DNA of 64,000 nt from JAMZMI01 sp963848175 (GCA_963848175.1 CAWKCO010000007.1:124001-188000), one strand, 5' to 3'; numbered from the stretch's first letter, positions 53,636 to 63,749 are shown. Notes: a model not told the origin generated them from the letters alone. Made by a program: numbers and translations.

Positions 53636-53809
53636 GTTGGAAGAAGTAAAGCTTCCTTTTGTAGAGGATTTAAATAAACACAATTACCCCATAGTTGATA
53701 ACCAGCAGTCATGCTCAAATAAATTGGAGTCGATCTTCTTTGGAATAGTATTGGCGAGAATTATAAAAGAAATGATTTGAGTAAGTTGAGTATAAAGTTG
53801 GTTAGAAAG

Positions 53810-53834
53810 AGCCCCAGAATTGGGGCTTTTTTTT
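53810..53834 (+). terminator. Rho-independent terminator
   Basis: A 7-bp stem, AGCCCCA (53810-53816) with TGGGGCT (53820-53827), is followed by seven or more T. It would end the transcript of the 53.5-kb small gene. Confidence 0.75.
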
Positions 53835-53879
53835 GGCCTTGTGTAACTTGTCCAATTATTGCCAACCAACTTTAATATC

Positions 53880-54086
53880 ATGACCACAATTTTTCTTTAT
53901 TGCCTTTTGATGCTTTCTCCTGCTATGCCTCTACAGGAAGAAGTTTCTACACCTCTTTCAGAAGAATCAAGCCCAGTTACGGAACCTCAAACATCACATA
54001 AAGTTATTCTTTATGGTATGACGGCTGTGGGCATTGTTTTGATTGGGATGGGCGTAAGAAGGAGTAAATTTTTCAAAAAGAAATAG
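53880..54086 (+). CDS. Small exported membrane-anchored protein
   Basis: 68-aa protein with signal-like MTTIFLYCLLMLSPAMPLQE, a Ser/Glu/Pro-rich linker and a C-terminal helix (VILYGMTAVGIVLIGMGV) ending with RRSKFFKKK. The overall plan (signal, short linker, C-terminal helix, basic tail) recalls sorting-tag proteins, but no sorting motif is seen. Starting at ATG 53880 gives the better signal. Function unknown. Confidence 0.5.
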   Translation: MTTIFLYCLLMLSPAMPLQEEVSTPLSEESSPVTEPQTSHKVILYGMTAVGIVLIGMGVRRSKFFKKK

Positions 54087-54210
54087 CATTTAAGCTAGAT
54101 TCGAATTAGCGACAAGTCTGATTGAGCGCTGAATGGAATTGTTATCTTAAAGCACCATAGGTGTGGTTTTTGATCTTCGGTTTGTGGACTGAAGGATTCA
54201 TGAGTAGGAT

Positions 54211-54250
54211 AAAAAAATAAGCCCACTGGCAAAAGCCAAGTGGACTTATT
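54211..54250 (-). terminator. Terminator of the SMP-30-like lipoprotein gene
   Basis: A stem of about 14 pairs (AATAAG and CTTATT at the base, GGC/GCC at the tip, one mismatch and one bulge) is followed by T7 on the minus strand. It lies 18 nt beyond the stop. Confidence 0.7.
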
Positions 54251-54267
54251 AAAACAATTAAACAAAT

Positions 54268-55179
54268 CTATTTTTCTAGTTTGTAGGCTACCACTTGGTT
54301 TCCAAAAAAGGTAGGAACGAAAATGGTGTTTGTTGCCGCTACAAACTCAATATCTGCTGTATTGGCTATACCTTTTGTGTCGAGCAGTTTAGATTTTTCT
54401 CCATCTGCCGTTACGAAGTAGAGCTCTCCATTCCAGCTGGATACCAGATAGTCGTCATCACTTTGCTCCACACCATCTCCTCCGAATATGGAATCCGTAA
54501 CCACCTTGTAGCTTTTATCTCCACGGTCAATCTCATAGAAATTGCCAGAGCCGGACGTAGAAAGCATCAGTTTGTCGCCTTTCAGAGAAATACCATTCGG
54601 GCCATTGAATTCTACTGACTCTATAAAAGTAGAAACCACACCATCTTTTAGTAGCAAGATTTTTTGCGTATTCATATCACTGATATAGACGTCACCCGCG
54701 TCAGAAACATCAATATCGTTAAGAAATGCAGCACCTTCCACTTTGTGTTTTTTGAGAATTTTCCCTTCGGCAATATCTATTTCCACTATTACGTCTATAT
54801 CCGTCACGTAGAGTTTCCCATCCGACACTCCCATGCCTTTTGGGGCATTCAGTCCCGTAATCCATTTCAAGTCGATGATAGACCCATCTTCTGGCGAAAG
54901 CTTTGAAATATAGCCATCGCCATCTTTGGCGGTAGGAGGCACGCCACCGATGCAGGAGACATACAATACACTGTCAGCCTCATTGAAGAAGACCGATTCG
55001 GGTGTTTGCACCAAGGTGTCGGAAGCCCATATTTTTGAAATTTTAGGCATTCTGGTAGTCATGGAGGTATCCATAGAAACCGTGTCCGCAGTTGCTTCTG
55101 CTGTTTTTTCTGATTTTGATTGGGTGTTGCAGGCGGACAATATGCCCACCGTAGCAATAAGTAGTAGTGATCTTTTCAT
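54268..55179 (-). CDS. SMP-30/gluconolactonase-like beta-propeller lipoprotein
   Basis: 303-aa lipoprotein. The lipobox is ILSAC (Cys16). From residue 50 on it is a six-bladed propeller: TPESVFFNEADSVLYVSCIG, GLNAPKGMGVSDGKLYVTDI, FLNDIDVSDAGDVYISDMNT, FNGPNGISLKGDKLMLST and IANTADIEFVAATNTIFVPT. The Asn/Asp residues that bind calcium in SMP-30 lactonases (E52-type, N and D in FNGPNG and NDI) are partly present. It is probably periplasmic; enzymatic activity is uncertain. Confidence 0.8.
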   Translation of the reverse strand: MKRSLLLIATVGILSACNTQSKSEKTAEATADTVSMDTSMTTRMPKISKIWASDTLVQTPESVFFNEADSVLYVSCIGGVPPTAKDGDGYISKLSPEDGSIIDLKWITGLNAPKGMGVSDGKLYVTDIDVIVEIDIAEGKILKKHKVEGAAFLNDIDVSDAGDVYISDMNTQKILLLKDGVVSTFIESVEFNGPNGISLKGDKLMLSTSGSGNFYEIDRGDKSYKVVTDSIFGGDGVEQSDDDYLVSSWNGELYFVTADGEKSKLLDTKGIANTADIEFVAATNTIFVPTFFGNQVVAYKLEK

Positions 55180-55349
55180 AGTGTTTGGTCTTTTTTGTTA
55201 GTTGAAATATTTCGGTTAAATAGATTTAAGATTAGTAAAAGAGCAAGTCTTACTTTTATCCCATATATCCGCCTTTTGGTGAATATCCTTTCCTGATTTG
55301 TTCCTTTTTGAGCAACTTGCTCGAAGTGTTTTTAATCTACATACTAACT

Positions 55350-56993
55350 ATGAGAAAGTTTCTATTTCCAGCAATTTTTGGGCTTTTGTGGTCTTGCCAG
55401 TCGGCAAAAGAGACAGTGAACGCCCCTTCACCCATTGATACCCTGACCATTGCGAAGCATATTGAGGTGCTGGCCTCCGATGAGTTTCTCGGGAGAAAGC
55501 CTTTTACCGAAGGAGAAACAAAAACGCTGGCCTATCTGGAGCAAGAGTTTAAAAGCTATGGACTCGCACCGGGAAATGGTGAGAGTTTCTTTCAGGAAGT
55601 GCCATTGGTGGAGCTGGATGCTACACCTTCAGATTTTATGACAGTGACCTCCGGTAATCAAGAAGTGAAGCTGGCATGGGGCAATGAGTTCGTCGCTTTT
55701 TCCGAAAGGGTAGAAGAGCAAAATGTGCTGGAAGCTTCTGAAATGGTTTTTGCAGGTTTTGGTGTAGTGGCTCCTGAGTACGGATGGAATGATTATGAAG
55801 GACTGGACGTGAAAGGAAAAACGGTGATCGTACTGGTAAATGATCCCGGGTTCGGTTCTGGAGATAGCACTTTTTTCAAAGGAGAAACAATGACCTACTA
55901 TGGGCGATGGACTTATAAGTACGAGGAGGCAGCCAGACAAGGCGCAGCTGGTATTTTTATTATCCATCAGACAGCTCCTGCGGGCTACCCTTGGTCGGTG
56001 GTGAAAAATGGCTGGTCTGGTGCGAGCCTATTTCTCGATCAGTCGGGAGATCAATTTCAGCCAATCGTGCAGGGCTGGATCACGCGTGATGCGGCGATCA
56101 AAATTTTTGAATCTTCACAGGTAGATATGAAAGGTTTTGTGGAAAAAGCGCGAAGCAAAGATTTTCAGGCTGTGGGATTGGGCGTAAATGCCAGCGTGAC
56201 GGTGAGTAACAAAATCAAAAAGGACGTATCGCAAAATGTGATTGCAAAAATTGTAGGCACGGAAAAACCTGATGAGGTGATCATTTACACTGCGCATTGG
56301 GATCATCTTGGAGTTGGGCCTGTGGTAGATGGCGACTCTATTTACAATGGAGCTCACGACAATGCATCTGGCGTGGCTAGCTTGCTCACCATCGCCAAAG
56401 TATTTGCGGAGCAAAAGGAAAAACCCAAAAGAACAGTTGTTTTCCTTGCTGTGACGGCTGAAGAACAAGGCCTGTTGGGATCTAAATATTATGCTGAAAA
56501 CCCTATTTACCCAACAGCAAAAACAGTTGCCAATATCAATATGGATGGGCTTTATTACATGGGAAAGATGAATGATTTGACCATCGTAGGTTATGGACAA
56601 TCTGAGCTGGATGAGCTAGCCGAAGCGCTGGCTCAAGAGCAAGGACGCTACGTACTTGCTGACCCTGAGCCGAGTAAAGGTTATTTTTTCCGCTCAGACC
56701 ACTTCCAATTTGCCAAGGTGGGCATTCCTGCCATTTTCTCTTATGGGAGCTACGATGCAGTAAATGGGGGAGTGGCCTATGCCAAAGAAACGCTGGCAGC
56801 CTACAATGCCACGGCCTACCACCAGCCTGCCGATGAATTTAAAATGGACAGCACCACTTGGAAGATGGGCGGCATGCAGCAAGATGTGGAGCTCTTCTAT
56901 CAGCTCGGTCTCCAGCTAGCCAATGGCGACTTATGGCCGCAGTGGAAAGAAGGCTCGGAGTTTAAGGCTGTGAGAGACGCAGATAAAAAGTAG
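55350..56993 (+). CDS. M28 family zinc aminopeptidase lipoprotein
   Basis: 547-aa metallopeptidase in the periplasm or at the cell surface. ATG 55350 gives a lipoprotein signal (MRKFLFPAIFGLLWSC); the TTG at 55308 does not. A PA domain insert covers about 110-290 (VFAGFGVVAPEYGWNDYEGL, AARQGAAGIFIIHQ). The M28 catalytic domain follows, with zinc ligands in IYTAHWDHLGVG (His), AHDNASGVASLL (Asp), AVTAEEQGLLGSKYYAE (catalytic Glu-Glu), NINMDGLYYM and FRSDHFQFAKVGIPA (His). All ligands are intact. A strong terminator follows. Confidence 0.93.
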   Translation: MRKFLFPAIFGLLWSCQSAKETVNAPSPIDTLTIAKHIEVLASDEFLGRKPFTEGETKTLAYLEQEFKSYGLAPGNGESFFQEVPLVELDATPSDFMTVTSGNQEVKLAWGNEFVAFSERVEEQNVLEASEMVFAGFGVVAPEYGWNDYEGLDVKGKTVIVLVNDPGFGSGDSTFFKGETMTYYGRWTYKYEEAARQGAAGIFIIHQTAPAGYPWSVVKNGWSGASLFLDQSGDQFQPIVQGWITRDAAIKIFESSQVDMKGFVEKARSKDFQAVGLGVNASVTVSNKIKKDVSQNVIAKIVGTEKPDEVIIYTAHWDHLGVGPVVDGDSIYNGAHDNASGVASLLTIAKVFAEQKEKPKRTVVFLAVTAEEQGLLGSKYYAENPIYPTAKTVANINMDGLYYMGKMNDLTIVGYGQSELDELAEALAQEQGRYVLADPEPSKGYFFRSDHFQFAKVGIPAIFSYGSYDAVNGGVAYAKETLAAYNATAYHQPADEFKMDSTTWKMGGMQQDVELFYQLGLQLANGDLWPQWKEGSEFKAVRDADKK

Positions 56994-57008
56994 GAAATAG
57001 ATAATTAG

Positions 57009-57050
57009 AAAAACACCCTTCATTCACTCGTTTGGATGAAGGGTGTTTTT
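57009..57050 (+). terminator. Terminator of the M28 peptidase gene
   Basis: Perfect 15-bp stem, AAAAACACCCTTCAT with ATGAAGGGTGTTTTT, ending in T5. It begins 16 nt after the stop. Confidence 0.85.
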
Positions 57051-57443
57051 GTTTTCACAAAACTCTTAGCACTATTTTATTGGTTCTTTGAGTCAAGCAG
57101 CTCATTTTCAGTATTTTACAAAATTATATTGAGTTAAATTATGGACTTATGATTAGGGAATCGCTAATTTTTAACGTACCCTGTTTTAAATCCTCAAATC
57201 ACCATTTGCTTCATTCTTACCTTCAATTAACACCGTTTTTCAATGCACTCACGTTGGAATTTTACGCAATACATAGTTGTTAACCCTAATGCTGACTTCC
57301 TTTAATCCATTGATAATCAAAGAATCATGCCAAAATACTGATTGCTGACTCTTTCATAAAATAACTTTTGAATTATAAAATATCAGGATACTCAGACCCT
57401 TCTTAGGTTAATTGCTTGTCAATACAAAAACTAAATAACATAT
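57051..57443. other. AT-rich gene-free leader of the 1402-aa gene
   Basis: No open frame, repeat or clear TAnnTTTG promoter is seen. It is strongly AT-rich and probably holds the promoter of the large T9SS gene. An A/T tract with CAATACAAAAACTAAATAAC precedes the ATG at 57444. Confidence 0.35.
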
Positions 57444-60400
57444 ATGAGACCCCTATTATTTTCTATTTTGTTAATGACTTCACTGGCGAGTATGGCTCAG
57501 TGGGTGTCTATAAATCCAGGTGCTGGAGGGCAGGTGCAGGATGTAGTGCCAAATCCTAATGTGGTTGGCCACTTGATTCTTGCCTCTGATATGGAAGGTA
57601 TTTATGAAAGTACCGATAATGGTGAATCTTGGCATCCTAAAGGTAACCTGCACCAAAACAGGGCTTTTTCTGTCACTTTTACTGAGGGCAACAATAACAA
57701 ATTGTACATCGGTACATTGTATGGTTTGGAAGTGTCTAATGACGGTGGAGCAACAAGTAAACTGATCGAGATCACACAAAGAAAATCCATTGCTTCTGTG
57801 GCCGTAGACCCAGATGATGAGAACAACGTACTCGCTGGTATCGGGTGGAGAGATGACTATGGCTTTGAAAATAATTTTGGGATGTCTGCCACTGCTAAAG
57901 GAATGATCTATAAATCCACAGATGGTGGAGATACTTGGAAGGAAGTCTTTTTTGATGATGTGGTTTCTGATCGAAACGTGTATAGCATTAATTATGACCC
58001 AACTAATACTAGCACGGTATATCTGGGAGCAGAAAAAGGCGTGTTTAAAAGTACCGATGGTGGAGAAACATGGACTTTAGTACCTAAACCTGCGGGAGCT
58101 GGGGCTAATAAAGGAATCTCTTTAAGCCCTGACGGCAAGAAACTGTATGCTATTTACAATGGCTTCTTATATGCCACGCCTACAGCCACTATTAGCTGGA
58201 CTAAGTCTAGTGTCCCAACACAAAAATATTGGTATCCGGAAGTTGACCCTAGATCTACGGGGGATACACATAAAATTATCCTTGCATCTCAAACCAGGAC
58301 TGATGTCAATGAGGTGACGTTTGTATGGGATGGCGATACTTACCAAAGTGATTCGCATGAGGTTATTTGGAAAGGATTTGAAGGGTATGATACTGGATGG
58401 GATTTAGCCGGTCCTAACCCACGTTTTGCACATTACACACCTACAAATTGGGATCGAGCGATATGGTCTACCACCAATCAAACAATGTTTGAAGGCAAGT
58501 ATATCGATGGTAAATATTCATGGAATAACAAATACAGTATCAAGAATGAGAACTTCCAAGTGAACGCACCAGCTTGGGGTGCTGGTTCTATGTGGCCTAC
58601 TTACAGTGGACGCGGCACAGAGAGTACTTATACTTATGATATCGCTGTTCATGAAAATTACGTGATCCAAGGACAAGCTGATAATGGCCCGGTAGAAAGC
58701 TGGGATGGTGGAGTTTCTTGGTCTAACGTATGGCATAGAGCTGGCGGTGGCGGAAGCAACGGCGGGAACCTCTCAGATGCGCAAGCAGTGACCATTGGTA
58801 GTGCAGGCGGAACACCTACAGTTTTAGCTCAAATGTCGGAAGGTTACGGCGGAGCTATTGGTACTGCCGAAGGTAGGCTATATGCTAAAAAGCTGGTCAA
58901 TCATTCTCCAGAAGACAAATGGGTATTTCTTGCTGGCGGAAAAAATGCCAAAGGTGGCTTGCCTACAGGCCCTGGTGGTAGAGAATTGCGAGAGATAGAA
59001 GTATCTCCAGCCAAACCTGATCGCGTATTCATACATGCTGCAAATACAGGTATGTATATCATAGACGACCTAGGCGCAGCGGTAGATGCAGGAGTGGCCA
59101 ATGTGACCAAAATCATGGATTCTGGTGGTAACAACCCGACTCATGCCAAGAAAATATCTCCACATCCAACGAACCCTGATATCGTATTTTTCAACGGAGC
59201 TAGAGGATCTACAGGCGTTTGGAAAGGAGTTAAAACTGGAGCAAGTATTGGAGATTGGACATGGACAAAAATATTGAGTACTTCTAGCTGGGATTCTGAA
59301 GTGATCACTTGGGAGTTTAACGGACAGATTTATCTATTCCATTTCGGTACAACTTCAGGTGTAAATGGATTTGCTGGATTGTTGTCTCTTGATGAAGGTG
59401 ATACTTGGACACAGGTGATAGACCCTGATGATGTAAAACAAATCAATGAACCTAGCTGGTATCAGGCCATCAAGGGAGATTTCAACTTTACAAGCAAAGG
59501 CGGGCCTATAGGCTATGATGACAAAATCATCGTGAGTTACTATGACCACAGACAGCAAAAAACCTATGGTATCTATAAAGGAACTATCACTGGGACTACA
59601 GTGGCGTGGGAAGACTGGAGAGATGGATTGCACTTTGGTGGATTTACTGGAGCTCGTATTGCCAACGATAAAGATGGAGTGCGTCAGCTATGGGTTTCTA
59701 CTTCAGGTGCAGGTGCTTGGAGAAGACCAATTGAGCCGCTCGGCCCACCGCCACCAGCACCGTCAGCACCCAGTAATCTTGCAGGAGTTGCAGCGTCAGG
59801 ATATCAGGTGGATTTGACTTGGACAGATAATGCAGATAATGAATCTGGCTTTAAGATAGAAGTGAAATCTGGAGCTGGTGAGTTTGCTCAAGTGGGCGTT
59901 GCTAATGCCAATTCAACAACATTCGCAGTGAAAGGTTTAGATCCACTTACTGAGTATACATTCCGAGTTTTGGCGCATAATGCAGGAGGAAATTCAGAAT
60001 ACTCAGCAGATGCCATGGCCACTACATTAGAAGCTGACCCAGTACCTGCGGCACCTTCTGAGCTTACAGCGGTTGTTGTTTCTGGTAAGCAAATTGACTT
60101 GTCATGGACGGATAATGCTGACGATGAAACGGGCTATAAAATTGAAATTAAATCTGGATCGGGAGATTATGAACTGGCTGGAGAAGTGGAGGCCAATGTC
60201 ACAACATTCAAAAGCAAAAATCTTACAGCTTTGAATGAATATACTTTCAGAGTGTACGCATATAATATTGGCGGAAATTCAGACTACTCCAACACTGTTA
60301 CTAAAACAACTTCTGACCCAGATCCTTGCAATAGTTCTACAATCGTAAATAATGGAGAATTTAAGCTTGAAGGTCTGGAATGGGAGCTTTATAATGAAGA

Positions 60401-61652
60401 GGCGAGTGCTGCGGCTTCTACGTTGGCGATCGTGAAGGAAACAGGAATGTCTGGTGATGAAGCTGCTTATATAGACATCACAAGTGGAGGAGCACGAGCA
60501 ACTAGTTTGCAATTCTTTTCTCCGCTAGCAGCTGACCTAAAGGCAGGTGTCACTTATGTACTAACCTTTAAAGCAAAAAGTGAAGCTGATCGGGGAATAA
60601 GCGCAGCAATTTTACTTGGCGAAGCACCATGGACTAATTTTTTAAACTTAGGACTTAATTTAACACCTACGGCTAAAGATTATAGTTTTGAATTCACTTC
60701 TGTTTCAGATGTTGGAAATGTGCGGGTAGACTTTTTCTTAGGCGGATCTACGGTGAACGTATGGATAGATGCGGTGGCTGTTCGCGAAAAATGTGATTTC
60801 ACAGTTCCGGCGGGCGCTCCTACTGCTCCAAGTGATTTGGAAGCTAGTGCTGTTTCTGACAAGAAAATCGATTTGGCCTGGTTTGATAATTCTGACAATG
60901 AGAATGGGTTTACTATCGAGCGTAAAAAGCAAGCTGAAAATGCATTCGTGGAAATTGCAAAAGTTGGAGAAAACATCACTGTGTATAGTGATAACGACTT
61001 ATCGGCCAATACCATTTATGATTATCGGGTTCTAGCTTACAATGATAACGGTAATTCTTTCTACACAAACATTGGTACTGACACCACCAAGCAGGCTGTG
61101 GTCAACCCAGAAGTGAGTGTGGTCATTGATAATTGTGTAATTGGAAACATGAAAATCGGAGACGAAGTGACGCTAACGAGTACCGTTTCGCCAAACGAGC
61201 TAGCTGACAAGTCGGTGAAATGGAGCACTTCCAATGCAGCTGTAGTAAGTGTAGATGAAAATACAGGAAAAATCACGGCTATAGCAGTTGGGACGGCTAC
61301 AATCACTGTGACGACCAATGAAGGTAGTCAAACAGCTCAATGTGAAGTGACTGTGGATTTGGTAGGTGGAAGTGGTGAATTGTCCTTTGAGAACAAGTCA
61401 ACAGTTTTATTATTCCCTAATCCTGCTAGTGACAATGGCACGGTGAGGGTAACCTTAAATAATACGGCCATTAAGCAGGCATCAATTGAGTTGATAAACT
61501 TGAGTGGAGCAATTGTTTATCAAAACTCAAGTGTCGTGTTGAAGGAAGGAAGCTTTGAATTGAATCTTTCTGAGGTTGCTTTGAAAGGCATTTATCTAGT
61601 TCGCATTAAAGGTGAAAATCAAACAATGATGGGAAAACTGATTGTTAAATAA
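57444..61652 (+). CDS. T9SS-exported BNR/Asp-box beta-propeller protein (GH74-like) with FN3, CBM and Ig-like domains
   Basis: 1402-aa secreted protein, signal MRPLLFSILLMTSLASMAQ. Residues 20-770 form twin propellers with Asp-box repeats: STDNGESWH, STDGGDTWK, STDGGETWT, DGGVSWSN and DEGDTWTQ, as in GH74 xyloglucanases and sortilin-like proteins. FN3 modules follow (about 775-865, 873-960 and 1130-1220), with a CBM4/9-like jelly roll (about 970-1120, NNGEFKLEGLEWELYN, VWIDAVAVREKC) between the second and third. A BIG2 Ig-like domain (VKWSTSNAAVVSVDENTGKI) and a T9SS sorting domain (LLFPNPASDNGTVRVTL to GKLIVK) end it. Likely a polysaccharide-active surface enzyme; catalytic aspartates of GH74 could not be placed with confidence. 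Confidence 0.78.
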   Translation: MRPLLFSILLMTSLASMAQWVSINPGAGGQVQDVVPNPNVVGHLILASDMEGIYESTDNGESWHPKGNLHQNRAFSVTFTEGNNNKLYIGTLYGLEVSNDGGATSKLIEITQRKSIASVAVDPDDENNVLAGIGWRDDYGFENNFGMSATAKGMIYKSTDGGDTWKEVFFDDVVSDRNVYSINYDPTNTSTVYLGAEKGVFKSTDGGETWTLVPKPAGAGANKGISLSPDGKKLYAIYNGFLYATPTATISWTKSSVPTQKYWYPEVDPRSTGDTHKIILASQTRTDVNEVTFVWDGDTYQSDSHEVIWKGFEGYDTGWDLAGPNPRFAHYTPTNWDRAIWSTTNQTMFEGKYIDGKYSWNNKYSIKNENFQVNAPAWGAGSMWPTYSGRGTESTYTYDIAVHENYVIQGQADNGPVESWDGGVSWSNVWHRAGGGGSNGGNLSDAQAVTIGSAGGTPTVLAQMSEGYGGAIGTAEGRLYAKKLVNHSPEDKWVFLAGGKNAKGGLPTGPGGRELREIEVSPAKPDRVFIHAANTGMYIIDDLGAAVDAGVANVTKIMDSGGNNPTHAKKISPHPTNPDIVFFNGARGSTGVWKGVKTGASIGDWTWTKILSTSSWDSEVITWEFNGQIYLFHFGTTSGVNGFAGLLSLDEGDTWTQVIDPDDVKQINEPSWYQAIKGDFNFTSKGGPIGYDDKIIVSYYDHRQQKTYGIYKGTITGTTVAWEDWRDGLHFGGFTGARIANDKDGVRQLWVSTSGAGAWRRPIEPLGPPPPAPSAPSNLAGVAASGYQVDLTWTDNADNESGFKIEVKSGAGEFAQVGVANANSTTFAVKGLDPLTEYTFRVLAHNAGGNSEYSADAMATTLEADPVPAAPSELTAVVVSGKQIDLSWTDNADDETGYKIEIKSGSGDYELAGEVEANVTTFKSKNLTALNEYTFRVYAYNIGGNSDYSNTVTKTTSDPDPCNSSTIVNNGEFKLEGLEWELYNEEASAAASTLAIVKETGMSGDEAAYIDITSGGARATSLQFFSPLAADLKAGVTYVLTFKAKSEADRGISAAILLGEAPWTNFLNLGLNLTPTAKDYSFEFTSVSDVGNVRVDFFLGGSTVNVWIDAVAVREKCDFTVPAGAPTAPSDLEASAVSDKKIDLAWFDNSDNENGFTIERKKQAENAFVEIAKVGENITVYSDNDLSANTIYDYRVLAYNDNGNSFYTNIGTDTTKQAVVNPEVSVVIDNCVIGNMKIGDEVTLTSTVSPNELADKSVKWSTSNAAVVSVDENTGKITAIAVGTATITVTTNEGSQTAQCEVTVDLVGGSGELSFENKSTVLLFPNPASDNGTVRVTLNNTAIKQASIELINLSGAIVYQNSSVVLKEGSFELNLSEVALKGIYLVRIKGENQTMMGKLIVK

Positions 61653-61673
61653 GTTTGTTTTATAGTAATGAGT

Positions 61674-61707
61674 AAGGGTCTGGAATTTATTTTCAGACCC
61701 TTTTTTT
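61674..61707 (+). terminator. Terminator of the 1402-aa gene
   Basis: The arms AAGGGTCTG (61674-61682) and CAGACCCTT (61694-61702) form a 9-bp stem followed by a T run to 61707. It begins 22 nt after the stop. Confidence 0.85.
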
Positions 61708-61782
61708 ATGTGCTGGTATGTCCCTTCGGAAATAGTGTTATACCCTGCGAATAGAGTCAATAGCCACTTGCGTCTTAGATCT

Positions 61783-63144
61783 TTAAGCTTTAAGAAAAAG
61801 CTTCTTTTTGGTGAAAAAAGATACGATTAGCGCCAGCAAAAAAGTATAAGTGAGTGCCCTTAAAAAACCTAAAATGGGTAATGCAGTCCAGTCATTGATC
61901 CAAACCTCTAAACCAGTGATCGCCAAAATAGGCCAGATAAGATTGGCAAAGGCAATGTAGGCCAACATGGGGTTTTTGCCATTTTCTATCAACAGTGTAA
62001 AAACTCTGGATGAACTGATGAGTTGTTCCCATAGCATCATCAATAGCAGAACGGCATAACTCAATCCCGCCGTAATAAAATAGTAGCTGATAGTAGATGG
62101 GTCTTTTTTGATGCCTCCTTCGTAAGGTTCGGTCATATATCCCAGTGCCATTAAGATCACAATACTCCAAAAGAGAAATGCGAGGGATTTATGGTGTTTG
62201 ATGAATGTTGGATGTAAAACCACGAGTAGTATAGCACCTATAGCCATTGTAATCCATACGTATCTTAATTGAAGACCTGCGAGTGTGGTTATTATGAGTG
62301 TTAGCAGGATTAAAATCCCTGTTTTGGAACTGGTAGATGAAATGCTTTCTGATTTATACTTCATCAAAAAGTGCCCTGCCATTAAACCCGGTATGGCAAT
62401 GCACAAATATTGGAGGTAATAAAACTGATAGAGCCATGAGGCAGGAGTGAAGCCCCATACAGCAGCAGACCATGCGAGTTGCTCATGTGTAATCCTGAAA
62501 AATAATAGGACAGGGATAGTCAGCAAAAGCCACAGCGGTTGACGTTTGCCTATCCACCATAGAATAGGCGTGAAAAAATAGACATTGCCCAAAACCAATA
62601 GAATGATGTCACTTCTATGCAGTGAGAAAGGTTCGCCTCTAAAAGTGAGCAGGCTAAGGAGTATTGCAAGGCCAATTACAGAGGCCAGTTTAATGACGTA
62701 TGTCCATGTTTTGCTCCAATGTTTTGGTGCGTTAAGAAACAGTCCGATCAAAAGAACAAAACCTAAAATGGCCAAGCCCCAGGTTTGGGTTGAGGGTGAA
62801 GCTTCTATTTGATGAGGTCTTACATGATGCAATAATATGGAGAAAGCCACGAGTGCGAAAGTCCTCGAAATCAGGTTTTTTAAAAACGAAACGAAGTTGT
62901 TTTCAAATTTCAATGATGCCAGTGGAATAGCAGCGGCCATGGCGAATATGAACATTGGAAAAACCAAATCTACCCACGTAATGCCCGGAAGGTTGGGGTT
63001 GAAAATGCGATCTGGTGGAGGAATTTGTGCGTGGTACATCCACGCCGGTAATGAACGATAGGGAACAACTCCCGAAAGTACCATCGTTAGAATAGCCACA
63101 CCGCGCATGGCATCTAGTGCTTGTATTCTTTTATTATTTTGCAT
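61783..63144 (-). CDS. DUF5009/NagX-like acyltransferase membrane protein
   Basis: 453-aa polytopic protein with ten to twelve helices. The N-terminus RIQALDAMRGVAILTMVLSG is the family mark, shared with heparan-alpha-glucosaminide N-acetyltransferase homologues. Next come PGITWVDLVFPMFIFAMAAA and, near the end, GKNPMLAYIAFANLIW, where the catalytic region lies in relatives. It would transfer an acyl group to a sugar across the membrane, acting on imported amino sugars or exported glycans. It overlaps the upstream phosphoesterase gene by 11 nt. The substrate is inferred from the family only. Confidence 0.8.
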   Translation of the reverse strand: MQNNKRIQALDAMRGVAILTMVLSGVVPYRSLPAWMYHAQIPPPDRIFNPNLPGITWVDLVFPMFIFAMAAAIPLASLKFENNFVSFLKNLISRTFALVAFSILLHHVRPHQIEASPSTQTWGLAILGFVLLIGLFLNAPKHWSKTWTYVIKLASVIGLAILLSLLTFRGEPFSLHRSDIILLVLGNVYFFTPILWWIGKRQPLWLLLTIPVLLFFRITHEQLAWSAAVWGFTPASWLYQFYYLQYLCIAIPGLMAGHFLMKYKSESISSTSSKTGILILLTLIITTLAGLQLRYVWITMAIGAILLVVLHPTFIKHHKSLAFLFWSIVILMALGYMTEPYEGGIKKDPSTISYYFITAGLSYAVLLLMMLWEQLISSSRVFTLLIENGKNPMLAYIAFANLIWPILAITGLEVWINDWTALPILGFLRALTYTFLLALIVSFFTKKKLFLKA

Positions 63145-63649
63145 TGTTGTCTAAAACCCCTCTCGGCCCCATCTCTACCACTTCCATATTTTCAATCTTT
63201 CCAGCATTCAATTCAAAACGTAAAAGTGTTTTGATTTTGTGAAAACCTTGGATACCTGCCGCACCTGGATTTAAGTAGATTAAGTTGTTTTTTTTGTCAG
63301 GCATAATTTTTAGAATATGCGAGTGCCCACAAACCAAAATACGCGGTTTGTGTCTGAGAATGTGTTGCATCACCTTTTGGTTATATCTGGGCGGAGACCC
63401 TGCTATGTGCGTCATTAGAATTCTGACCCCCTCGCGTTCAAATACATGTCCTTCTGTAGTGGCTGCACGTACCTGATGATCATCAATATTGCCCCATACA
63501 GCCATGGTGGGTTTGAAGGCCTCAAGCTCACGCAAAAGCTCCATTCCTCCTATATCGCCTGCATGCCAGATTTCGTCGCAGTGCTCGAAGTATTTAAAGA
63601 CCTTTTCGTCGAGGTGATAATGAGTATCCGATATAAGTCCTATTTTCAT
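63134..63649 (-). CDS. YfcE/MJ0936-type metallophosphoesterase
   Basis: 171-aa phosphodiesterase with a two-metal calcineurin-like site. The ligands are visible in order: ISDTHYH (Asp, His), WHAGDIGG (Asp), VWGNIDDH (Asn), ILMTHIAGSPP (His) and LVCGHSHI (His, His), with YLNPGAAG at the end. The substrate in vivo is unknown. Its stop overlaps the start of the membrane acyltransferase gene by 11 nt, so the two are probably co-expressed. Family is sure. Confidence 0.92.
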   Translation of the reverse strand: MKIGLISDTHYHLDEKVFKYFEHCDEIWHAGDIGGMELLRELEAFKPTMAVWGNIDDHQVRAATTEGHVFEREGVRILMTHIAGSPPRYNQKVMQHILRHKPRILVCGHSHILKIMPDKKNNLIYLNPGAAGIQGFHKIKTLLRFELNAGKIENMEVVEMGPRGVLDNNAK

Positions 63650-63749
63650 GATTTGGCTTTCGGCTACAAGATTATCTTGGTTATGCCAAAAGGCAAAGGA
63701 ATTAGAGCAAAGGATTCTCAGATTTATAAAATCAATTCAATATTTCATC

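Noticed and set aside
53598..53780. 60-codon frame overlapping the 32-aa membrane gene
   Set aside because: Needs a TTG start, lacks any family feature and the better frame there is the short membrane protein.
53880..54086. LPXTG-like sorted surface protein
   Set aside because: C-terminal helix and basic tail are present but there is no sorting motif, and sortase anchoring is not typical of Bacteroidetes.
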